Shown piece by piece: positions 1-7,425 of a stretch of 12,580 nucleotides of DNA (positions are counted from its first letter, which is position 1; every line of letters begins with the position of its first letter). The stretch spans positions 1-12,580 of the forward strand of contig CALGHE010000112.1 of NCBI GenBank assembly GCA_937915765.1. Direction: 5' to 3'. The position numbers and the translations under genes were made by a program. This stretch comes from an uncultured Bacteroidales bacterium (GTDB lineage: Bacteria; Bacteroidota; Bacteroidia; Bacteroidales; Paludibacteraceae). The notes beneath the pieces were generated by a model, which saw nothing but the letters and a program-made list of their open reading frames with translations, searched no databases and was not told the origin of the DNA.

Positions 1-1996
1 TGTATTTTTCCACGCTCTCCGCCGGGACGTAGATGGTTATGTTTTCGCTGACATATTCAAAAACATCTTCTTTCATCTCTGGAGGTGTGGCATTTTCAAT
101 TGTTAAAATGGTTAGACTGGAATACCTAAAAGCCTCATCGCCAATCGTCGTAACACTGTTGGGGATGGTGACGCTGGTTAGACGGGAGCAACCCAAAAAA
201 GCCGCATAGCCAATCGTCGTGACACTGTTGGGGACGGTGACGCTGGTTAGACTGGTGCATTCACAAAAAGCCCCTTCGCCAATCGTCGAGACACTGTTGG
301 GGATGGTGACGCTGGTCAGACCGGTGCAATCGGAAAAAGCCCACTCGCCAATCGTCGTGACACTGTTGGGGATGGCGACGCTGGTTAGACCGGTGCAATC
401 GAAAAAAGCCCACTCGCCAATCGTCGTGACACTGTTGGGGATGGTGACGCTGGTTAGACCGGTGCATTCATAAAAAGCCCGCTCATCAATAGTCGTAACA
501 CTATTAGGGATGATGACGCTGGTCAGACCTTTGCATTCTTCAAAAGCCGCCTCGCCAATCGCAGTAACACTATTTGGGATGGTGACGCTGGTTAGACCCG
601 TACAACTATAAAAAGCATCATTTCCAATCGTCGTAACACTGTTGGGGAGGGTGACACTGGTTAGACCGGTGCAATTCCAAAAAGCCGCCTCATCAATCGT
701 CGTAACACTGTTGGGGAGAGTGACGCTGGTTAGACCGGTGCAATCCAAAAAAGCCTTCTCGCCAATCGTTGTCACACTGTTGGGGATAGTGACGCTGGTT
801 AGACTGGTGCATCCTGCAAAAGCCCGCTCATCAATCGTCGTAACACTATTAGGGATGGTGATGCTGGTTAGGCCGGTGCAATCCCAAAAAGCCTCCTCGC
901 CAATCGTTGTAACACTGTTGGGGAGGGTGACACTGGTTAGACCGGTGCAACTGCGAAAAGCCCACTCGTCAATCGTCGTGACACTGTTGGGGATGGTGAC
1001 GCTGGTCAGACCTGCGCATCCTGCAAAAGCGCTTCTTCCAATTGTCGTGACACTGTTTGGTATGGTGACGCTGGTCAGACCTGCGCATACCAAAAAGGCA
1101 GTCTCTTCAATCGTCGTCACACCATCAGGTATGGCATAATTGCCTTTTATTCCGCAGGGACATTGGATTAACCTCTTTTTTGTGATGTCAAACAGCACAC
1201 CATTTTCGGAGCAATAGTGCGAGTTGTCTTTTGCCACATTGATGCTTTTGAGGTTTTCACAATCAAAAAAAGCCCACTCGCCAATCGTCGTAACACTGTT
1301 GGGGATGGAGACGCTAGTTAGACCGGTGCAACCAGAAAAGGTTCCATCTCCTATCGTCGTAACACTGTTGGGAATGGTGATGCTGGTTAGACTGGTGCAT
1401 TCAAAAAAAGCAAACTTGCCTATCGTCGTAACACTGTTGGGGATGGTGACGCTGGTTAGACCGGTGCAACCCCCAAAAGCCGCCTCATCAATCGTCGTAA
1501 CACTGTTGGGGATGGTGACGCTGGTTAGACCGGAACAATCGGAAAAAGCCTCCTCGCCAATCGTCGTAACACTGTTGGGGATGGCGACGCTGGTTAGACC
1601 GTCGCAAAACCTAAAAGCCTCCTCGCCAATCGTTGTGACACTGTTGGGAATGGTGACGCTGGTTAGACCGTCGCAATATGCAAAAGCATCATTTCCAATC
1701 GTAGTAACACTGTTGGGGATGGTGACGCTGGTTAGACCGTAGCAAAATGCAAAAGCATCATTTCCAATCGTAGTAACACGAAATTTTTCACCTTTGAATT
1801 TCACTCTTTCAGGAATCTTCACATCGCCTGAAATTCTTGCACTTTGTTGCTTTGAGACCTTCGCTTCGTTACCATTTGCAACCACATACTTCAACGTCTG
1901 TCCTTCGTAAGTAAACTCAAACGTCTTGTTTCCCTTCGCCTGCGCAAAACTTGTGCAGAACAGTGCTAATAGTATGATATTAAAAATTCTCTTCAT
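1..1996 (-). CDS. BspA-like leucine-rich repeat (LRR_5) secreted protein, C-terminus cut by window edge
   Basis: Open from an ATG at 1996 to the left edge, 665 codons without a stop. Residues 1-20 are a signal peptide (MKRIFN start, hydrophobic core, AQA cleavage site before KGNK). Residues 21-73 are a short beta-like N-terminal domain. From residue 74 come about 23 tandem 23-residue units: a constant LTSVTIPNSVTTI half and a variable half ending AFxxCxG. This is the pattern of the BspA/TpLRR (LRR_5) family of secreted or surface adhesins. The array is broken once at about residues 251-295 by a non-repeat island (key residues ENGVLFD and YAIPDGVTTI), common in this family. Residues 619-665 are the usual C-terminal cap ending ITIYVPAESVEKY, so probably only a few tens of residues are missing. 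The likely role is surface binding to host or other cells, or to a polymer; this is inferred from the family and the ligand is unknown. It follows its own upstream terminator, so it is probably monocistronic. Confidence 0.93.
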   Translation of the reverse strand, partial: MKRIFNIILLALFCTSFAQAKGNKTFEFTYEGQTLKYVVANGNEAKVSKQQSARISGDVKIPERVKFKGEKFRVTTIGNDAFAFCYGLTSVTIPNSVTTIGNDAFAYCDGLTSVTIPNSVTTIGEEAFRFCDGLTSVAIPNSVTTIGEEAFSDCSGLTSVTIPNSVTTIDEAAFGGCTGLTSVTIPNSVTTIGKFAFFECTSLTSITIPNSVTTIGDGTFSGCTGLTSVSIPNSVTTIGEWAFFDCENLKSINVAKDNSHYCSENGVLFDITKKRLIQCPCGIKGNYAIPDGVTTIEETAFLVCAGLTSVTIPNSVTTIGRSAFAGCAGLTSVTIPNSVTTIDEWAFRSCTGLTSVTLPNSVTTIGEEAFWDCTGLTSITIPNSVTTIDERAFAGCTSLTSVTIPNSVTTIGEKAFLDCTGLTSVTLPNSVTTIDEAAFWNCTGLTSVTLPNSVTTIGNDAFYSCTGLTSVTIPNSVTAIGEAAFEECKGLTSVIIPNSVTTIDERAFYECTGLTSVTIPNSVTTIGEWAFFDCTGLTSVAIPNSVTTIGEWAFSDCTGLTSVTIPNSVSTIGEGAFCECTSLTSVTVPNSVTTIGYAAFLGCSRLTSVTIPNSVTTIGDEAFRYSSLTILTIENATPPEMKEDVFEYVSENITIYVPAESVEKY
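143..1765 (-). repeat. Tandem 69-bp coding repeat array (23-aa LRR units)
   Basis: Within the LRR gene a 69-bp unit recurs in strict register, about 8 copies from 1765 down to about 1250 and about 14 copies from about 1110 down to 143. The two blocks are separated by a non-repeat segment that adds 105 bp to the spacing. The half coding TSVTIPNSVTTI is nearly identical in every copy, often down to the third codon base. Most differences fall in the codons of the two residues after Ala-Phe and the one after Cys. Near-identity at the DNA level suggests recent duplication or homogenisation, which makes copy number prone to change by recombination. Confidence 0.93.
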
Positions 1997-2048
1997 TGTA
2001 GTATTGTTTTGTTAAACCTTGATTGACACTTATGTACATAAATAAAGC

Positions 2049-2081
2049 AACAACCATGCCAAACAAATAGGCACGGTTGTT
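2049..2081 (-). terminator. Rho-independent-type terminator after the glycosyltransferase
   Basis: A 12-bp stem, AACAACCGTGCC pairing with GGCATGGTTGTT on the minus strand, has a 9-nt loop. It is fully paired on that strand if one G-T wobble is allowed; on the plus strand the same position is an A-C mismatch, so the minus strand is the better fold. A T-rich stretch (GCTTTATTTATG) follows it. It lies about 125 bp past the glycosyltransferase stop and about 50 bp before the LRR gene start, so it separates the two genes. Confidence 0.72.
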
Positions 2082-2204
2082 CTTATATCAAAATCTTTCC
2101 GTTTGAAATTCACATCTCCAGTCTTGATTCCTTTCTGTCTGGAAGGCAATGCAGGACACAGATAGAGCACCTCTGGACAAAGTATCGGGAAGGCTTAATC
2201 TTCC

Positions 2205-3380
2205 TTATCGCCACATGCTCCTCTTCTTTGTGCCTATTCTGCCAAAAGTCACCAGATATGCAGAGAGCAGAGGCAGCAATATCTCCAACAGAATGAAGGA
2301 GACGTGCGACTTGCGTTCTCTGAGTATGGTTGCCGCCTTGTGGAATATCACAGACATCATCAGATACCTTAAAAAGATAACGCCTCCGGCTATTGCTGCA
2401 AACAGCTCGCAGCCCGGATTATTCAGCAAGAAGATTATCAGCGCCACACCAGATGCCAAGAACAAGAGCCTTGTGAGCGTATCCAAGGCCAGCTTCATGC
2501 GAATACCGAATTTATAATGCGAGCGCGTTGACATTCGCTGCTCCTTGTCGAGCATGAAAGCCTTGAAGTTCAAATCTCTGTAACACACTGTGTTTGCGGC
2601 AATCTCCACGCTTGTGTTCTCTTTCGTTGCAACGTCCTGCACAAATAGGTCGTCTTCTCCAAACGCCTCGCCAAGGTTAGAGATGAAGCCCTTGTTTCTG
2701 AGGAACGCCTCTTTTGTGTAGGCTATGTTTCTGTGTGTGCCCATGTAAGGAGAGCGGCGCAGAGCCAAGCCAACGTACTGCATTGTGTTGAACAGATTGT
2801 CGAAACAGATTATCTTGTTCAGCAATCCGCCCTTCGGCGCATACGCCCCAACCCCGATGACAAGTTCCTTCTTTTCCGTGAAGTTACGCACCATTTCGGA
2901 GATCCACTGGTCGCTGTCCGGACGGCAGTCTGCGTCTATAAGCAGCAGATGGTCGTACTTGGCAGCCTTTACCGCCACCGTTATGCACATCTTTTTGCGG
3001 CTCATATATTTTGCCCCGATAGGCAGAAACGTATGGTAAAGGTTAGGATATTTCTTGGCGTAACGGTCCAGCACCTCCGTGCTTTCGTCTGTAGAGCCGT
3101 CGTTCACCACAACAACCTGAAACTCCGGATACCTCTGCTCCAGCACGGTGGGCAGCAAGGCTTCCAGATTCTCCGCCTCGTTCTTAGAGCATATTATGAC
3201 AGAAACCGGCGGCTGTTTTATTCGGTGCTTCACATCACCTCGGTGCAGCTTGCGGTTGTAGTATATCACGCCGGCATAATAATAGAGATAATAAAAAGCC
3301 TGAACAACAAACGACAGCAAAAAGATTCCAGCCAAAACTTGAGTCGCAATATCCAGTTCTAAAAATTTTTCTAAAAACAT
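2205..3380 (-). CDS. Membrane-anchored family 2 glycosyltransferase
   Basis: 391 residues. A transmembrane segment at about 12-34 precedes a GT-A fold catalytic domain from about residue 57 (PPVSVIICSKNE). Visible GT2 motifs are VNDGSTD at 92-98 (nucleotide-sugar binding), DADCR at 149-153 (the DxD metal/nucleotide site), GEDD at 241-244 (catalytic-base region) and QRMSTR at 281-286, at the place of the QxxRW/QRxxR acceptor-side motif of processive GT2 enzymes. Three further hydrophobic segments (about 301-320, 325-345, 362-382) follow, so the enzyme should sit in the inner membrane with its active site in the cytoplasm. Membrane GT2 enzymes of this shape build polysaccharide or glycolipid chains; donor and acceptor cannot be told from the sequence. 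It stands alone between two terminators, with no other cell-envelope genes beside it here. The family call is secure, the substrate unknown. Confidence 0.92.
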   Translation of the reverse strand: MFLEKFLELDIATQVLAGIFLLSFVVQAFYYLYYYAGVIYYNRKLHRGDVKHRIKQPPVSVIICSKNEAENLEALLPTVLEQRYPEFQVVVVNDGSTDESTEVLDRYAKKYPNLYHTFLPIGAKYMSRKKMCITVAVKAAKYDHLLLIDADCRPDSDQWISEMVRNFTEKKELVIGVGAYAPKGGLLNKIICFDNLFNTMQYVGLALRRSPYMGTHRNIAYTKEAFLRNKGFISNLGEAFGEDDLFVQDVATKENTSVEIAANTVCYRDLNFKAFMLDKEQRMSTRSHYKFGIRMKLALDTLTRLLFLASGVALIIFLLNNPGCELFAAIAGGVIFLRYLMMSVIFHKAATILRERKSHVSFILLEILLPLLSAYLVTFGRIGTKKRSMWR

Positions 3381-3504
3381 AAGTTAAACGAATAAGATTC
3401 TATAATAATGTTTTTCATGTCTCTGCAACGGACAAACAGTCCAGCTCGTTTTTTTTCGGCTTAACGCCAGACTTTGAAAATCAAGGCGCTCCATATATTC
3501 AAAA

Positions 3505-3536
3505 TCTGCAGAGACGGTGTGAACCATCTCCGCAGA
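3505..3536 (-). terminator. Rho-independent terminator of the lysC-lysA operon
   Basis: On the minus strand TCTGCGGAGATGG pairs with CCGTCTCTGCAGA around the 6-nt loop TTCACA. The stem is 13 bp with two G-T wobbles and is followed directly by TTTT. It begins 18 bp past the lysA stop. It ends the operon and insulates the glycosyltransferase gene, which lies next on the same strand. Confidence 0.87.
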
Positions 3537-3553
3537 CTATTTTTTGCAGATAA

Positions 3554-4711
3554 TTATAATTCAGAAGACAGCACCGCGCCCGGCAAGTTTCTGAGGTTGT
3601 AACGAGACGCCATTATCTCGCCGTACGCCCCTGCCGAACGTATCGCAAGCAGGTCGCCGCGCTTTGTCCCGTTCAGTTCCACGTCTTTGTCAAACACGTC
3701 AGACGACTCGCAGATTGGACCTACAACATCATATTTCTCCACTTCTGCATCCGAAGTTATATTCTCAATTCTGTGGTACGCTTCGTACAGAGCCGGACGA
3801 ATCAAGTCCGTCATGCCCGCATCAACAATGGCAAACTGCTTCACGTTGCCTTTCTTCACGTACGTCACCTTGGTGATGAGGCTTCCGCACTGCGCCACGA
3901 TAGACCTGCCCGGCTCGCAGTGCACCCTTTGTCCTTCTCTCAGTTTAAGGTGCTTGTTGAACAAGCGGAAATACGCTTCGAAGTCTGCTATCGGCATGTG
4001 GTTCGGATGCTCGTAATTGATTCCCAAACCGCCGCCTATGTTGATGTTCGCAAACTTCACGCCCTTGCTTTCAAACTGATCCTGCAGCTCGTTCACGCGC
4101 ACGCAAAGGTTCTCGAACGACGACAAGTCCGTTATCTGCGAGCCTATGTGGAAATGCAGACCTATAAGTTCCAGATTCGGCAGCGACTGCACAAGCGCCA
4201 CAATCTTTTCAAGGTCTTCCATATTGAAGCCGAATTTGTTTTCGCTCAGACCGGTTGTTATGTAGTGGTGGGTGTGCGCATCCACGTTAGGGTTCACCCT
4301 CAGCTCCACGCGCGCCTTTTTGCCTTTTGCTCCGGCAAGCTCGTTCAGCACCTCCAGTTCCGGAATAGACTCTGCGTTGAAGCAGAAGATGTCATGGTCA
4401 AGAGCAAGATTAATCTCTCTGTCAGTCTTTCCCACTCCTGCAAAAACAATCTTCGAAGCCGGGAAGCCAGCCTCAACAGCAGCCTGCACCTCGTTGCCGC
4501 TCACGCAATCCGCACCGAAACCCTTGCTTGCGATAAGAGCCAGAATCTTTGCGTTCGCGTTCGCCTTCACCGCATAATGCGGCTCATAACCGTATTTGTC
4601 CGCCTCGCCCTTCACAAAGTCCAATGTGCGCGTAAGCAAATCGACGTCGTAATAGTAAAACGGTGTCTCTATATTTTTAAATTTCTCTACTGGGAAAATA
4701 CCTTTTATCAT
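3554..4711 (-). CDS. lysA: Diaminopimelate decarboxylase
   Basis: 385 residues; converts meso-2,6-diaminopimelate to L-lysine and CO2 in the cytoplasm, the last step of lysine synthesis. It is a fold-type III PLP enzyme. HYAVKAN carries the Schiff-base lysine K49. HFHIGS (186-191), the glycine loop INIGGGLG (224-231) and CEPGRS (265-270) form the alanine-racemase-like barrel and phosphate-binding sites. The C-terminal beta domain has CESSDVF with catalytic C334 and GAYG with Y363. The length is slightly short of the usual 400-420 but all key parts are present. I chose the ATG at 4711; an in-frame TTG at 4717 would add two residues but is a poor start in this group. It starts 17 bp after lysC stops and shares that gene's promoter. 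The terminator at 3505-3536 ends the unit. Confidence 0.97.
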   Translation of the reverse strand: MIKGIFPVEKFKNIETPFYYYDVDLLTRTLDFVKGEADKYGYEPHYAVKANANAKILALIASKGFGADCVSGNEVQAAVEAGFPASKIVFAGVGKTDREINLALDHDIFCFNAESIPELEVLNELAGAKGKKARVELRVNPNVDAHTHHYITTGLSENKFGFNMEDLEKIVALVQSLPNLELIGLHFHIGSQITDLSSFENLCVRVNELQDQFESKGVKFANINIGGGLGINYEHPNHMPIADFEAYFRLFNKHLKLREGQRVHCEPGRSIVAQCGSLITKVTYVKKGNVKQFAIVDAGMTDLIRPALYEAYHRIENITSDAEVEKYDVVGPICESSDVFDKDVELNGTKRGDLLAIRSAGAYGEIMASRYNLRNLPGAVLSSEL

Positions 4712-4728
4712 TATCAATTATCTTAAAA

Positions 4729-6048
4729 TCAACTAAATAAACTATCATTCAACGCATTCAGAGCCTTCTCTTTATCTTCAGTGTGAATCAAGAAGGACAT
4801 ATTGTGCGAGCTGCCTCCGTAAGAGATCATGCGTATTGTGATGTCCTTCAAAGCCGACGTGATTTTAGACTGGAAGCCGACGTTCTTGTCTGCCAAGTCG
4901 CCCACCACGCACACTATAGTCATGTTGCGGTCTGCAGATACAGTTCCGAACATCTTCAGCTCGTCTATAATATCGTCCAGATTCTTGCTGTTGTCGATGG
5001 TGATAGATACGCCCACTTCCGACGTAGTTATCATATCTATCGGCGTTTTGAAACGTTCAAAAACTTCAAAAACCTTGCGAAGGAAACCGTGAGCAAGGAG
5101 CATCTTCCCGGACTTTATCCTGATAGCCGAGATTCCGTCCTTAGCAGCAATGGCTTCAATCTTGTTTTCCGCATAATCCGTCGAGATTAACGTGCCCTTA
5201 GCGTCCGGCTCAAGCGCGTTGAGCAGCCTTACCGGAATGTTGGCAAGCTTTGCAGGCAGCAGACTTGTAGGGTGCAGCGTCTTTTCTCCGAAATAAGAGA
5301 GTTCCGCAGCCTCTTCAAAATTCAGCTTCTCTATAGTCTTGGCATTCTTCACGATTTTAATGTCGTTATTGTAGATGCCATTCTGGTCGCTCCAAATCTG
5401 AATCTCCTCAGCGCCCAAAGCCGCGCCGATAAGCGAAGCTGTAAAATCACTGCCGCCCCTCTTCAGATTGTCAATCTCTCCGTAAGCGTTCTTGCACACA
5501 AAACCTTCAGTCACGTAAAGGTCCGCCTCGCCAGCCTGCTCCAGCGCCGCCGTCAGGCTCTTCTTTATAAACTGGGTGTCCGGCTCCTCGTTCTTGTCTA
5601 TCTTCATGAAATCCAGAGCTGAAATCAATGGAGCCTTCACGCCCTGAGTTGAAAGGAACTCCGCAAAAAGGAAGCTCAGAAGAGTCGGGCCCTGGGCTAT
5701 AATCTTCTTCTCTTCAAAAAGGGTGAATATCTCTTTCGACATCGAACGCATCTTCGCAAAACGGTCTTTCAGTTCCAGATTGACCGACGCAAGCCTCGAG
5801 TCAAAGGCAAAAAGCTCCTTCGCCAAGTTCAGATAACGGCGCTCAAGCTCGTTTATTAGCTCGTTCGCCCCGTCTGCATTCTTCTTGTACAGATAGTCCG
5901 CAATCTCGGCAAGTGTGTCGTTAGTGCCTTCAACAGCCGACAAAACTATTATGTTTTTCTCCCCTCTCTTTGAAGAGACAAGATTTGCCACATCCTTTAT
6001 TCTCTGAGCATTAGCCACAGCAGAACTTCCAAATTTTAATACTTTCAT
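4729..6048 (-). CDS. lysC: Aspartate kinase (monofunctional, ACT-regulated)
   Basis: 439 residues; phosphorylates L-aspartate to 4-aspartyl phosphate with ATP, the committed step to lysine, threonine, methionine and diaminopimelate. The kinase domain (about 1-290) shows the N-terminal MKVLKFG strand, VLSAVEGTND (35-44), KRGGSDFTA (196-204) for substrate/nucleotide binding, and IWSDQNGIYNND (218-229). Two ACT domains follow (about 305-370 and 375-439), which in this family bind the feedback amino acid, usually lysine. The usual KFGG[ST]S motif is altered to KFGSSAV (5-11); K5 is kept. The reading frame is open upstream to 6297 and beyond, but the promoter at 6088-6120 gives a transcript starting near 6081, so the ATG at 6048 is the real start. 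AGGAG lies almost against that ATG. It leads an operon with lysA, which begins 17 bp after its stop. Confidence 0.96.
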   Translation of the reverse strand: MKVLKFGSSAVANAQRIKDVANLVSSKRGEKNIIVLSAVEGTNDTLAEIADYLYKKNADGANELINELERRYLNLAKELFAFDSRLASVNLELKDRFAKMRSMSKEIFTLFEEKKIIAQGPTLLSFLFAEFLSTQGVKAPLISALDFMKIDKNEEPDTQFIKKSLTAALEQAGEADLYVTEGFVCKNAYGEIDNLKRGGSDFTASLIGAALGAEEIQIWSDQNGIYNNDIKIVKNAKTIEKLNFEEAAELSYFGEKTLHPTSLLPAKLANIPVRLLNALEPDAKGTLISTDYAENKIEAIAAKDGISAIRIKSGKMLLAHGFLRKVFEVFERFKTPIDMITTSEVGVSITIDNSKNLDDIIDELKMFGTVSADRNMTIVCVVGDLADKNVGFQSKITSALKDITIRMISYGGSSHNMSFLIHTEDKEKALNALNDSLFS

Positions 6049-6087
6049 ACTCCTGTTTTTTTTGGTTGATGAAACAAATACTGAGCG

Positions 6088-6120
6088 CAAAATTACCGCT
6101 TTTCGGAGTTCTCCGCCAAA
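6088..6120 (-). promoter_or_regulatory. Bacteroidota-type promoter of lysC-lysA
   Basis: On the minus strand TTTG (6120-6117), 21 bp, then TAATTTTG (6095-6088) match the -33 TTTG and -7 TAnnTTTG consensus of the Bacteroidota housekeeping sigma factor. The predicted transcript start near 6081 gives a leader of about 33 nt before the lysC ATG. Confidence 0.75.
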
Positions 6121-6435
6121 CGTTCTTCCTTTATTTAATTCGGAAGACAACGCTAACTTGCAATTTAAAACATCACGCACCTCCATCCGTTGCAATTTAA
6201 CTGCGCACAGCCTATAAAACTTACACTTTGACAGCAACCGATAACACGACCTGCCTTCTTCTCTTTTCCGAAGAGCCGGACAAGCTTCGGCCGCCACTTT
6301 AGCGGCTTCGCCTCCAGCCCGAACGGAATAATCTTCAAAATTTTCCGTAAAGATACAAAATTGATGCTATTTTTTCACAGAATGATTTTAATTTTATTTC
6401 GAAAATGTAAATATTCCCTGAATCACCTCGCTCAT
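6121..6435 (-). other. Non-coding region upstream of lysC
   Basis: This 315-bp stretch lies between the stop of the lipoprotein gene and the lysC promoter. The left part holds two copies of TTGCAATTTAA (listed separately). The middle, about 6236-6325, is noticeably richer in G+C and carries short inverted repeats: CTCTT/AAGAG at 6261-6275 and GCCGC/GCGGC at 6290-6306. The right part, to the lipoprotein stop, is AT-rich. The lysC frame is open through part of it, but the translation resembles no protein I know. I see no gene and no convincing terminator for the lipoprotein gene here. Confidence 0.6.
6158..6200. repeat. Direct repeat TTGCAATTTAA x2 upstream of the lysC promoter
   Basis: Two identical 11-bp copies lie at 6158-6168 and 6190-6200. 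Their starts are 32 bp apart, about three helical turns, so both face the same side of the DNA upstream of the -33 element. The placement suits binding of a transcription factor, but no regulator is known here and chance similarity in AT-rich DNA is possible. Confidence 0.35.
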
Positions 6436-7290
6436 TCAGAAACGCAGCTCTGTCACTTTCCCTGCTATCGGTATTCGGACTCTAACTATAATTTCACTGA
6501 AATCATTCTGTTTTCGCATAAAATTGCCCAAGCACTCCTCTTGCATGGAAATCACCCGCTCACACAACTCGTCCTTATCACCGACAAGCCGGAAAAGATA
6601 AGAAACATCGCCTTGCTGGCTTACCCTCACAATCGCAGGCTCAAAAGAAACATCTTCCGCAAACGTCACGTTGTTTTCCGCAAGCCACACAGACATTGTG
6701 TCGTTCATCAAACTAAACACATTCTTAAACAACTTAGCTTCGTCAGAATCGTCCTCCCACTGAAGGGAATTTCTCACTTCTCCATTTTTCATGACTATTG
6801 TCAGAGGAATCTTCAATATCGGCCCGACGTTTCTCCCATATACAAACTCATGCCAGGCAGAATCCCAAAACTGAGTTTCTGAAAAAATCAGCTCTCCATC
6901 TTTCGTCAATATGCTGTCGCGGCCGAACACAAAGCAGTCTTTCGCTTTTTCATAAAAAATCTGTCCGTAAATAGCCTCTTTGAGATACGAAACATCAGTT
7001 GTAGAGTCAATTTCAACCTCCTCGCCACTCTTCATATAGGCATGCAAAACGCCTCCTTTATATACAATGGAGTCCGCCTTGTGCGAAACAAGTTTGCTCA
7101 AAGACTTCATTCCACTATCCGCCAGATCTGCCATGCCAGAAGGGAGCTTGCAGCCTTGATGCGTATAAAACCACTCTATATCCTGCTTCAAAGCACTCTT
7201 TTCTTTTTCAGAAGGAACATACGGAGCATCGTCGCCACACCCCCAAAGCACAAGAGAGCCACAAATCAAAAGAAATTTCCTCAATAACAT
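6436..7290 (-). CDS. Predicted lipoprotein of unknown function
   Basis: 284 residues, starting at the ATG at 7290. The N-terminus is a type II signal peptide: charged start MLLRK, hydrophobic core and a lipobox ending L-W-G-C with the lipidated Cys at residue 18. The mature protein begins CGDDAP; acidic residues just after the Cys resemble surface-export signals of Bacteroidota lipoproteins, so display on the outer leaflet is possible. The rest is soluble, with mixed helix and strand and no transmembrane segment. Four Cys remain in the mature part (47, 119, 243, 253), the last two flanking a predicted helix. I recognise no family. It lies alone between the terminator at 7344-7381 and the non-coding region before lysC, with no partner gene, and I found no consensus promoter directly before it. 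Confidence 0.82.
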   Translation of the reverse strand: MLLRKFLLICGSLVLWGCGDDAPYVPSEKEKSALKQDIEWFYTHQGCKLPSGMADLADSGMKSLSKLVSHKADSIVYKGGVLHAYMKSGEEVEIDSTTDVSYLKEAIYGQIFYEKAKDCFVFGRDSILTKDGELIFSETQFWDSAWHEFVYGRNVGPILKIPLTIVMKNGEVRNSLQWEDDSDEAKLFKNVFSLMNDTMSVWLAENNVTFAEDVSFEPAIVRVSQQGDVSYLFRLVGDKDELCERVISMQEECLGNFMRKQNDFSEIIVRVRIPIAGKVTELRF

Positions 7291-7343
7291 AATCGCCTAT
7301 TTATCAAATTATTACAACAATCTCACTTTATAAAAACAGAAAA

Positions 7344-7381
7344 CAAAAAAACTTGAGGACGAAAAAAAACATCATCCTCAA
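7344..7381 (-). terminator. Rho-independent terminator after the 69-residue HTH-like gene
   Basis: On the minus strand TTGAGGATG pairs with CGTCCTCAA (9 bp, one wobble) around an 11-nt T-rich loop. A run of seven T follows (7351-7345). It lies 45 bp past the stop of the small gene and about 55 bp before the lipoprotein start. Confidence 0.8.
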
Positions 7382-7425
7382 ACTTTTCGCATTCAGAAAA
7401 AAAAATCGTTGAACGGACAGACTAA

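Noticed and set aside
219..1742. Long plus-strand open frames across the repeat region (219-473, 642-1139, 1224-1742) with repeated peptides
   Set aside because: They are out-of-frame readings of the 69-bp LRR repeat. The minus frame has a signal peptide, a known repeat family and a C-terminal cap, and is open throughout.
143..1765. CRISPR array or diversity-generating retroelement target
   Set aside because: The 69-bp units are coding and contiguous with no spacers. The variable codons are not limited to adenine-derived changes, and no reverse transcriptase or template repeat is in the window.
1997..2072. Promoter of the LRR gene (TTTG near 2066 with TATGTACA downstream)
   Set aside because: The -7 element matches the consensus poorly and overlaps the preceding terminator; it is not reliable enough to annotate.
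2149..2517. 122-codon plus-strand frame
   Set aside because: It overlaps the 3' end of the glycosyltransferase on the other strand and has no domain or promoter; it is a shadow frame.
3431..3464. GGAC/GTCC inverted repeat next to a run of eight T
   Set aside because: The stem is only 4 bp, and the T run is on the plus strand, where no gene needs a terminator.
4712..4717. TTG start for lysA
   Set aside because: It adds only two residues before a normal ATG at 4711 and lies closer to the lysC stop; there is no family support for it.
6049..6297. N-terminal extension of aspartate kinase to 6297
   Set aside because: The extra 83 residues match nothing in the family, and the consensus promoter at 6088-6120 places the transcript start inside the extension. 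MKVLKFG at 6048 is the normal family start.
6418..6439. CTGAAT/ATTCAG hairpin at the lipoprotein stop
   Set aside because: It has only a 6-bp stem with a 10-nt loop, no T tract, and overlaps the stop codon; this is too weak to call a terminator.
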